DNA from: Caenorhabditis remanei
Taxonomy: Eukaryota > Nematoda > Chromadorea > Rhabditida > Rhabditidae
Length of the DNA stretch: 64,000 nt
Assembly (NCBI RefSeq): GCF_010183535.1
Contig: NC_071328.1
Coordinates: 1,736,001-1,800,000 of the forward strand
Direction: 5' to 3'
The translations under genes and the position numbers were made by a program. Below the pieces are notes generated by a model that was given only the letters and a program-made list of their open reading frames with translations, did not search any database and was not told the origin of the DNA. Positions 12,988 through 23,100 of the stretch are shown one piece after another. The stretch's first letter is position 1. Each line of letters opens with the position of its first letter.

Positions 12988-13275
12988 AGAAGAAAAAGAG
13001 TTTGAGGGGAAGAGGAATCGAACCTGGGACCCGGGACCCACTGGGTGACAGGTCAAAACGCAACCGGTTGCGCCACAAGGGCACACAGAAAGAGAGGAGG
13101 GAGGAGGCGGTGATAAAAGCGGGCCTTATCAGTGTGGAGCCGCCACCGCCGCCGCCGCCTGATTACTGATCTCAGGAGCGGGGGGATGTGGCGCACCCGG
13201 TAAGGAGTCTGACCGATAAACTAAGGGTCCCGGGTTCAATTTTTTCTCCTTGCCAATAATTTTTGTCCTTTGTAA
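12988..13275. repeat. Paired tRNA-like element, copy d
   Basis: The minus half has GGTTCGATTCC (complement 13015-13025) and a TGGCGCAACCGGTTGCG A box (complement about 13059-13075). The plus half starts TGGCGCACCCGGTAAGGAG near 13188 and ends GGGTCCCGGGTTCAATTTT. The spacer GGTGATAAAAGCGGGCCTTA is nearly identical to that of copy c. Confidence 0.75.
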
Positions 13276-13729
13276 CAATTCTAATGGTAGATAAAGTTTT
13301 CATTTTGAGCATCTTTGAACAAAGTTACGCCTTTGGTAGATCAATTTTCCAAGACTAATCAATTCAAAAAGGTTTCCGGGTCTTGAGGAAGCCTATATGA
13401 TTTACGATCGCGGTGACAATCACACTTTTGCGGAACGGACTATCGAGAGAAGGAGAGAGGGTGACCTGTTACAACTGTGTCAAAATATTGATAGGGAGAG
13501 TTGACAGGTCGACGTTCGAAAGTCAAAGAAAAAGAATCTGTTCTAATTTAAACCGTCGCGGTGAGTGTGTCCGTTAATTAGAGAGCAACAACTGGGAAGG
13601 GGATCAAGGAATGATGTGACATGTGATGTCATTTGGGAAAAATTTGAAATAGAAAAGAGACAGAAAAGAGACTAAAAAGAGAGAAAATGCAAAGGGAGGA
13701 AGTTTAATCGATTGTAGGCTATGAAATAG
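13276..13729. other. Gene-free spacer
   Basis: Nothing recognisable was seen; it has short open frames only. Confidence 0.4.
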
Positions 13730-14011
13730 GAATGCAAAAGAAGTTTGGCGGGGTGGGGAATCGAACCTGGAACCCCCGAGACCCACAGGGTGACATCACA
13801 AAACGCAACCGGATGCGCCACGCGCCTACACGAAAGAAGGGGAGGCGAGGGTGGTGATAAAAGCGGCGCTTATCAGTGGGGGAAGCTCGCCGCCGCCGCC
13901 GCCTAATCACTGATTGAAGATGTGGCGCAGCCGGTAAGGAGACTGTCCGATAAAGAAAGGGTCCGGGGTTCAATTTTTTCTCCTCGCCAATCATTTTTGC
14001 TTTTTGTAATG
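13730..14011. repeat. Paired tRNA-like element, copy e
   Basis: The minus half has GGTTCGATTCC (complement 13758-13768) and an A box GTGGCGCATCCGGTTGCG (complement about 13804-13821). The plus half TGGCGCAGCCGGTAAGGAGA begins at 13922 and ends GGGTCCGGGGTTCAATTTT. The spacer GTGGTGATAAAAGCGGCGCT and a CGCC run are family hallmarks. It overlaps a spurious 206-codon frame on the minus strand. Confidence 0.75.
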
Positions 14012-15199
14012 AGCACGGTGGTAGTGTCGATTTTGGATAAAAACCATTTTAAATCGATTTTTGAACTTTTTGGGCAAAAATTTTCATCAAAATGAAATGG
14101 GAGAGAGAAGCCGTCTGGCTGGAAAATGATGAAATGTGAAGACGGGATGGGACCACAAAAGAGCTCACCAGACACAAAAGAAGCTCTTTTTCTTTTCTTT
14201 CTCCACACACGATTATTAGCTGCTCTTTTTTGTGTGCCCATCCCCTCTAAGAAAATACTATTTTCTCTATTTTCTCGAAAAAGCATTGGAGCATGCGCCT
14301 TCTTCTTTAGGCTCCACCCCAAATTTTTATGCCGACCAATAATAATTCGTAGCAAAAAAGGGGGCGTGGCCTCTCCGCTCGCGTGCTCCGTCATAACTAC
14401 CGTAGGACGACGCAGTAGAGAAGAGCAAGAAGAAGATGGAGCAGAAACGAATTTCCCGTGTCGTTTTGTGAAATCGAAATTGAAATGAAATTTAATTAAA
14501 AACGCCTTTTTGCGCTGCGCCACACGCCTATTCTATTCATGTATAGGAGAAATGAATCTGATGATGATGATGCTCTTCTGATGACTATAACAATCATGAG
14601 GGGGGATGGGATGGGAAAATAAAAGAAAAGCGGAAATGGGATGGGTTCGACTGGAAAATGCGTCTTTTATTTACCCAATTTCGAGCAATTTCGTTTGAAT
14701 TTGAAGTTTAGGGGACAGGCTGGCGTGACTTTGGCGCACTTATGGATTTTTGCTTAGGGGAAAGTTTTTGAGACTTCAAGAGCGTCAACCGTAAACCGTA
14801 AAACCGTAAGGCCGTAATGGTACAATTTTTTTTGAAAAGTAAATTTTCTTTGTTTTCGGACACCTTTTCCCAACAAAGCAACTTTAGATTTCCATTCCCG
14901 ATACCAATATATAAAATTCAAAAAGTGGACGTTTTTATGTGATACAAAATATATCTTCCTTCCCCCTAACTTCTTCTAGGGGAAGGGAATGAAGATCGTA
15001 TCTTGATGGACTTGTGTCAAATAAAAATGTGTTGGTGATGCGGCGGGGGACTACAATTTATGACAACTTTTGAACTTGAAAAATAAGAAAAACCGGTTTA
15101 AAATGGTTTTTATCCAAATTCAAGCCTAAAAGGTACCTTGAGGGTTTATAACTCGCCGAAGAGAGACTCATATCTGATAATTTTTCTACCAATATAATA
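14012..15199. other. Gene-free spacer
   Basis: No coding signal was judged real. An open frame on each strand at 14,126-14,490 is mutual shadowing and resembles no family. Confidence 0.4.
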
Positions 15200-15500
15200 G
15201 TTACAAAAAGCAAAAATGATTGGCAAGAAGAAAAAATTGAACCTGGGACCCTCAGTTTACTGGCCCGACTCCTTACCGGGTGCGCCACATCCTCCCACTC
15301 CTGAGATCAGTAATCAAGCGGCGGCGGCGGCGGCAGCTCCTCACTGATTAGCGCCGCTTTTATCACCACCCTCCCCTTTCTCTTTTTTGTGTATCCATGT
15401 GGCGCAGTCGGTTGCGTTTTGACCTGTCACCTTGTGGGTCCCGGGGTCCCAGGTTCGATTCCCACTGCATGCCAAACTTTTATTTTTCTTTTGCATTCCT
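15200..15500. repeat. Paired tRNA-like element, copy f (inverted orientation)
   Basis: This copy is flipped relative to b-e. The intact half is on the plus strand (A box TGGCGCAGTCGGTTGCG at 15400-15416, B box GGTTCGATTCC at 15452-15462). The degraded half is on the minus strand (TGGCGCACCCGGTAAGGAG, complement about 15272-15290). Both inverted tails are T-rich. The spacer AGCGCCGCTTTTATCACCAC is the reverse complement of the family word. Confidence 0.75.
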
Positions 15501-16138
15501 GTTTCATACTCTACAATCCCTTCCTAATTTCCCATGGGCCTTGTAACCACTCTAATTTCAAATAAAATCATGTCTCCTCTTTCTTCTTAAGTACTAAAAG
15601 TGGCATATTGTCTCAAATGAATAATACAACATCTTTCCCTCCCCATCCCGCCTGCTTCCTGTGTGCCTTGTCACCTTGTATATTATCTATTATTCAATAT
15701 TAGCACTGATGTCAATCAAAAAAGAGGGAAGATGCTCTCTCTCTCTCTCTCTCTCGGTCCATGCAGTGCACAGAGCATCACGACGTCTTCTTTTTTCTTC
15801 CTGAAGAAAATAAGCGGTGTGCTGAGGGAAGGGGGGGGGGGCGGTGGGAAGGCAGTTGTCTATTCTGAGGGCTCGTAAATATTATTTGGGAGGGGGGATA
15901 GTGTCTTCTTGTTACACACCGGTAGAAGGAAGACAAGAGAAAAGAAAGAACGGTGCGTTTTTGTGAATTATTGCTTTTGATGTGGCAAAGAAGAGAGAGT
16001 CACTTTCAAATGAAACATATCGTTTGAGAGAGAATAAATCAACAGGGCACTCTTCAGTGAGAAGAGATTCAAATTTTATTTTTTACTTAATAGTTTGGTT
16101 ATTCCCCCCGGTTTTAGAGGGGTTTTCTGGAAAAAGGT
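15501..16138. other. Gene-free spacer with microsatellite and G tract
   Basis: It contains a (CT)n run at 15735-15755 and an 11-base G tract at 15831-15841. No gene was recognised. Confidence 0.5.
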
Positions 16139-16483
16139 GGTTTCTACACTGCTAGTTTGCTTAGAAACCACTTAGAAGTTAAAATTAAAAAAGCAAAAGA
16201 CATTTACCACACAAAAGAATCGAACCCGCGATCCTTCTATTCTCGACCAAAACGCTACCCTACTGCGCCACTCGTCCACACTTATGAAAGCGCCTCAAGG
16301 TGATGATAAAAGCGGGGGAACTGTTTCATTGCGCCCCGCCTGCCACCCAACTGATAAGGAGAAGCTGTTATCGCCTCTGGTCGCCTCGCATAGCGCAGCT
16401 GGTAACAACGCGGTCTAGCAATCTCACGACCAAAGTTCGAACCCCTGCAGTCCCCAATCTTTTTTTTTCTCTTTTTGCTTTTT
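16139..16483. repeat. Paired tRNA-like element, copy g
   Basis: This is a diverged member in which both halves keep good boxes. Minus half: A box TGGCGCAGTAGGGTAGCG (complement 16253-16270), B box GGTTCGATTCT (complement 16219-16229). Plus half: A box TAGCGCAGCTGGTAACA from 16390, B box AGTTCGAACCC (16434-16444), followed by a T run TTTTTTTTT at about 16460. GTGATGATAAAAGCGGGGGA lies between them. Confidence 0.75.
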
Positions 16484-17099
16484 ATTCCAAGTAACCTAGT
16501 GGTACTAAGAATCCTCGGAGGTGCTTAGGGACCAAGTTACAGTACCCCTTCCCACCCTAATCTCACAAATTGAGTCTCTCAAATCTTGAAACAGAAAGAA
16601 ACAAATAACTTTGATTTTGGTAACATAAAAAAGAGTCTTCGAAAGAAAAAAGCGATAAAACAGTGGAGCATCCAGAAGGAGACAATGAATTAGCAGATTG
16701 CTGTCTCTCCCCCTCTTGGGCTCCATCCGGCTCCGCCCACTTGACCATTGGGAAAATCTGAATAGCCTCCTGAATATCCTGAATAGAATGAGGGACCAAC
16801 AAGAGAACTGAGTAAGCACAAATTTATTTAGAGGAACATTGGATAAGGTGAATAATTTAAGTTTTTTTTTCGAAGTGAAAAAAAAAATTACAAAAACTTT
16901 TTTGGGAATAACTATACTAGACGAAAATGTAAGGGGAAAATCATAGAAAAAAAGAAGGGGTGACTAAATTCAACTTGAATAGACGAGAGAGGCTTAGATC
17001 ACAGACCAAATATAAGAGTTGGGGGCGGAGCTTACTGAAGAATCAAAATTTAGGGAATCGAATGATAATTTAACCAATAGAAATACGAAAAAAATGGAA
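16484..17099. other. ubql-1 downstream flank
   Basis: This sequence lies 3' of ubql-1. Two overlapping minus-strand frames at 16,505-16,819 show no family resemblance and no credible splice context. Confidence 0.4.
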
Positions 17100-17105
17100 T
17101 TTATT
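17100..17105 (-). promoter_or_regulatory. ubql-1 poly(A) signal AATAAA
   Basis: The minus strand reads AATAAA about 65 bases after the ubql-1 stop, a normal distance for a worm 3' UTR. Confidence 0.7.
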
Positions 17106-17168
17106 TTGAAAAAAAAGGGATTCTGAAGGAGGCAAAATATAGGCGTCAGGTGTTTAGGCGTCCGGTGA

Positions 17169-20100
17169 TTATGGAGAGTTGAGAAGACGTTCGACGGCTC
17201 CGTTGAGATCGCCGAGAGTTGCGGTCAGCGCTGAAAATTTGGTGTTTTTAGAAAAAATTGGAAAAAAAAAACTGAAAAATTGACGAAAAACGAAAAGTTG
17301 GTCGTGTACTCCTCGTGGACAAGTTATTTTGAATTGACTTGTCCACGAGGAGTACACGATAAAAATGGGACTTTTCTCAGTTTTTTCAGGTTTTTTGCGT
17401 CAAATAGAGTATATCATCAGGTTTTCTTTTCAAAAAAACATAAAAATCGAAGAAATTGAGAAAGGGCTCCGTGAACTCCTCGTGGACAAGTCGGTTCTAA
17501 TTTGTTTCCAATTTTTCTCGAATTAAATCATTTAGAATCAGTTGAATATACGAATTCGCCAGAATGAATAGACTATTTTCGAAAAAATTAAAAAATTTCG
17601 AAAATTTCCAATAAAATTCAACTTGTCCACGAGGAGTACACGAGGCTCAAACTCCAAAATTTTCCAATTTCGCTCATTTTCAACGAATTTTTTTTCAAGT
17701 TTTCCGCCTTACCCCTCGGATTTCTAGATCTAGACAAAAATCGAAGAAAATTCAAAAATTCCCAAAAATTTTCTCAACTTGTCCACGAGGAGTACACGAG
17801 GCTCAAACTCCAAATTTTTCCAATTTCCTTCATTTTGAACGGATTTTTCTCTACTTTTCAGCCTTACCCGCCAAATTTCTCGCACGATCCGAGAATCCCA
17901 TCGATTGAAGCTGTTCGAGTTGGGAAGCATAAGCTTGTTCCGGGTTGAGTGGTGCAGCAGACTGTAAAATTTCACTTTTTTCACACTTTTGTGATATTTA
18001 CGTGTAAATATCATAGAGCTCAATCAATCATATGTCGATCAGAGCGGCGGTTAGATCTAGAAGAATCTCTTCTCTTCTATCTTTTATCGACCGCTTTCAC
18101 CGGGTCCCAAGATATGATTAATGTGTCATTTGATGATTTCGCGGCGGCGACGGAGAGGATTTGTTGTATTCACAACACATAGCCGATTGTCTCTTTTCAA
18201 TAAGAGTATTGGAGCAACAGTTGTCACTCGGCCACCTTTTTGTGGTCCCCCCCTCCGACACCTGAGAAGAGAATCTTCTTCATATTTCGGTTACTCCAGC
18301 ACTAATCACTTAGATGAGTGGAAGAGGGGAAGGATATGAGAAGGGTTGTCTCAATATTTGAGACAGGGAGATTGGCAACACAATGTTGTGTTCTTGAGGG
18401 GGGAGGGTCCGTTTACTGGCCGCAAAATGAGGGAACATCTTGGAGCGGTTTTCACGAGAGCTCCCGAAAAAACAGCATCGATCTTGAGAATCTTAGCTAC
18501 CAAACTTGGAAAATCGGGTCTAATTTTCACGACAAGAGCTAAAAATGGGTCTTATCGTTGATTTTTATGTCAAAAATCGCAAAATTTCACTATTTTTACT
18601 CTAGAAAACACATTTTTCGAAATGAAACTGACTTTTTCAGGGTTTAATTAAAAATTTTGAATTCTCTGTGCTTTCGTGTGAAAAATGACGATTTTGGTCG
18701 TTTTTGACGTTAGGCATAGAAAAAAACTCAGATTTTCAGCACAGAATTGAGAATTTTCAGCTTTAAATCAGTATTCCAGCTGACAATCTCGTTTATTTAA
18801 AAATTTTCAACAGAAACAGCGTTTTTGAGATTGAAAATGACTCACACAGTGGATTTTTATGTCAGAAATCGCAAAATTTCACAATTTTTACCGTTAAAAA
18901 TTCAAAAATGCACATTTCAAATTTCAAGTGCTAAGCAGCGCCTCAGAAGCGTAGCAGCTCAGACTGATCCAAAATGTTCGGATTTTCAGATGGTTACTAT
19001 AGATTTCGATAATCATGCAGATTTCTAATGGAAAGTTCTTGAAAATCCAGTTTTTACTGGTTTTTCAGCCATTTTCCTACTAAAAACTTGATTTTTCAGC
19101 TATTTCTCTCATCTTATAGCTCAAACTCGTCGAAAAAAGCTCCAATTCGACTGAAAGCCGTTCTAAAAACTGGAAAACGGATCATTTCCCGCATCAAATG
19201 GGTTGAAAGTCACGGGAATCACCTCCCGTAAATCTACACCAAAAGCTCCGTAAATCCACATCTGATAGCTCAAATCCGACTGAAAACAGGTCTAATCTCG
19301 TAGAATTTGGAACTTTTCATGTTCAAAGGGCTGAAATTTGGAGCATTTTCTCCCGTAAATCCACACTCCGTAAATCCACAAAACTCTTATTTCCTCGCCG
19401 AAATTGAATGCTAATATGCTCTTCTTCTGCCCATTTGTCTCCTCCATCTAATCCAAAAACCATTTTCAATTCTCCCAAAGGAATCGAATCTTTTTGTTTT
19501 TAAAACTTCCATCTCTCTCTATCTTCCATTCTGCGTATTTCAAAAACTCAATTATTCTAGTATATATCTGGTGGTGGTCATGAAGGAAGTTGAGACTCAA
19601 TTCTCTCTCTCTCTCCTCGAGGCAATCATTTCGAAAATCTATTCTCTATTCCCTCAAGAAACCACAAAAATATGGTTTGGCTCGCGGAGCCCACTTGATT
19701 GAAAATAGCGATGCTCTCAGATAGAAAATTAACATTTCCTCAGAGAGAGAACATCAGGCAGAGAGCCATTCGTTAATTGCTCATTATATATTACGAGTCA
19801 GTACTGCCTCCTGATGTTTATCTGTTCGTGCCAAACGGCTTGTTGTGAAACAAATGAGGAGGACGGATTTTCAGATGATTTTTAGAGAAAACTTCTCGAA
19901 AATCTAGTTTTTAACTGATTTTTCAGCCGCTAATTCTATAAAATGAATACAAATTGAGAGATCTCATCTGATTGATGGAATTTCGATTGAAAAACGGGCG
20001 AAACTCAGTGAAAAACGAGGAGAAAAGCTCCGGATTTTGGGAACTTTTCTGTTCAAGAGGCTCTTCAAGGAGCATTTTCAGTGCAAATGATGTGAAAGTC

Positions 20101-23100
20101 TCCTGTGAATCATCTTCCGTAAATCTACACCAAATTTGATGGAAAAAGCTTAAATTTGATGGAAAAAGCTTAAATTCGACGGAAAAAGCTTAAATTCAAC
20201 GGAAAAAGCTCAAATTCATCGGAAAAAGCTTAAAGCTTAAATCCGACTGAAAAAGCTTAAATTTGATGGAAAAAGCTTAAATTCGACGGAAAAAGCTTAA
20301 ATTCAACGGAAAAAGCTCAAATTCATCGGAAAAAGCTTGAATTCAACGAAAAAAGCTTAAATTCGACGAAAAAAGCTTAAATCCGACTGAAAAAGCTTAA
20401 ATTCGACGGAAAAAGCTTAAATTCGACGGAAAAAGCTTAAATTCGACGGAAAAAGCTTAAATTCAACGGAAAAAGCTCAAATTCAACGGAAAAAGCTTGA
20501 ATTGAACGCAAAAAGCTTAAATTCAACGGGAAAAGCTCAAATTCATCGGAAAAAGCTTGAATTCGACGAAAAAAGCTTAAATTCGACGAAAAAAGCTTAA
20601 ATTCGACGGAAAAAGCTTAAATTCGACGAAAAAAGCTTAAATTCGACGAAAAAAGCTTAAATTCGTCGGAAAAAGCTTAAATTCGACGAAAAAAGCTTAA
20701 ATCCGACTGAAAAAGCTTAAATCCGACTGAAAAAGCTTAAATCCGACTGAAAAACCGAAATTCTGAGCATTTTCAGCCCAAATGGTGTGAAAGTCTCCTG
20801 TGAATCATCTCCCGTAAATCTACACAAAACGCTCCGTAAATCCACAGATCCTCCTATTCTTCCGAAATTCAGGCAGAGAGCCATTCGTTAATTGCTCATT
20901 ATATATTACGAGTCAGTACTGCCTTAGCCTGCCTGATGTTTATCTGTTCGTGCCAAACGGCTTGTCATTTGTTTCGAAACAAATGAGTGCGCGAATATAA
21001 TAACGGAAGGAGAGGAGTGACGAGGAGGAACATGACAGAATCCAAGCGTCATATGTGTTTTTCCATTGTCTTTTCCCTCTTTTCTCCTGGAGGTCCCCCT
21101 CCACTCCTTATTCGATTTATATGCATTACACCATACTTTCGGTGAGGGGGGGGGGGGGACAACATGCATTAAGTGATACACATGTCCCTAACAATTTGAA
21201 TTGAAACAATGTATACACTAATTAATGTGATGATTGGAGGAATTGGAGAGGAACAACTTGGATTCTGGAGAGATTCGGGAAGGGATTCAGATGGATTTGG
21301 AATTTGGAGACTCTGAGAATCCTGGCTTACGATAGGTCAGAGATTGCGGACCCTAGGATCCTGTCAGATTTCTGGATCTAGAGACGTCTAGATTTAAAAA
21401 TCCTGAGTTACTGTAGAATCTAGAGATCCTGAGGATCTGAGAAACTTAGGATCATGGGTTACTGTAGGCCGGAGTAGGAGGATTCAGAAAAATAGGCTGA
21501 TCGTGGACCATACGGTACCTCGAACTTGCAAAATTCAGAATTCTGGTTCATTGGAGATCTGCGCAAATTTCTGGATCTAGAGACGTCTTGATTTCAAAAT
21601 CCTGGGTTACTGTATGTTCGAATCCCAGATTTTTAGATCCTAAGGATTTTCGAAACTGCTCAATTCAGAACCCAAAAACACAGAAATTTCCAGATTTCCA
21701 GAATTGAGCAGAACTTAACTCATTTTCCACGGATTTCCAGCTTGTAAATGCGATGAGTCACATCTGATGCCACTGAATCATCAAGAAATACTCCAAAATG
21801 TAAGAAACTTGAATTAAATCGTGTAGAATCAGCTGAATTTACGAATTCACAAGAATTAATTGGTTATTTTTCGAAAAAAAAACCTTTTCCAGGATGTTCC
21901 AATTCCTCAGAATCCCTAGATTCTACAGTAACCCAGGATCTTTGAATCTAGACGTCTCTAGATCCAAAAAATCGACCGGGTCGTTGGCTAGGATTCTCAG
22001 AGTCTCCAGATCCTGGGAGCCCAAAATCCTGGATTTCCCGAATCCTATCCGACCTACCGTAACCCATAGTTACAGTGTCGGATCTACCATAAGCGTAGAG
22101 GAGGGTACTGTATCTATGCCTACAGTATCACTGTGTCTTTTAGAGTACCGTGAAATCTGGAGACTATGAGAATCCAGAAACCTAGCAAAACGATCCGGTC
22201 GAATTTCTGGATCTAGAGACGTCTAGTTTCAAGATCCAGGGTTACTGCAGGTTCGGATTTCAGAATCTAGGAAGCCTTTCAATGACTACAGTATCCTGCT
22301 CGTATCTACAGTAGGATTACAGTGAGGAATCCGGATCTGATACACCTACAGTACCACCGTGATACTGTGTCTTTCAGAGATCTACCGTAAGATCTCTTTC
22401 AGTGACTACAGTATCCTTTAGGATCACTGTGAACCATCCAGATCCGTAATACCTACAGTAGGTACGTACCACCTCTCCGTTTTCCTGCCAGCCATCTGGT
22501 CTGTCTACACACTTGTGCATTCACTTGTCATTCAATTGAACACCCCATTCATCGCCTCGCCATCTAAGTGCCTCCTATTGTCGGCGTGTTCTAATAGACT
22601 CCATCGACACTAATCACTTCGAATATCATTTGCACAAAACGCGAATCGGCTCATCCTTCTTTAAAAAAGACCGGAAGAGGCCAGCTGGGCGGACGGCGGG
22701 AACGGCGGCGGCTCGATTAGGCAATTGTTGAGCCGTTTGCCGTCGTCTCCCGCAATATTCTATTATAGGGAGAGATCGTTTAGTATGATCTATGCAAATG
22801 TTGGGTGATGTCGTCAAAACAATTGTCTAATGAGCAAGAAAACGGGGAGGGCTCTGCTGCTCCAACCAATTGCTTGAAACATACGGGATAAATTTGATAG
22901 CGATGGGGAATGAGATTATAGTGTGTTGTGTGTGACATCCGATCCGTGGAATGTGTGCAAATAAAATACACATCGTCTCCTCCGTCGCGCGCATCCCAAA
23001 TATGCCACAAAACATGTGTGCTTTTGGACAATGAAACACTGAGATTTTATAATGAGTGACGGATGGGAGGGGAAGGGGGATCGAAATCTATTTCTGAGGG

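Noticed and set aside
13903..14523. 206-codon minus-strand open frame
   Set aside because: It overlaps a tRNA-like element and an opposing frame on the plus strand. No domain resemblance, and composition is that of the surrounding spacer.
4510..16483. Functional tRNA genes
   Set aside because: A and B boxes are good, but the 5' and 3' acceptor strands do not pair where checked and the anticodon stem is not evident, so I call them tRNA-derived repeats. A covariance-model run would settle it.
16505..16819. Possible small gene downstream of ubql-1 (two overlapping minus frames)
   Set aside because: No recognisable family, no splice-acceptor context, and it lies beyond the ubql-1 poly(A) signal.
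20132..20756. CRISPR array
   Set aside because: The 20-bp units are adjacent with no unique spacers, and the genome is eukaryotic. It is a minisatellite.
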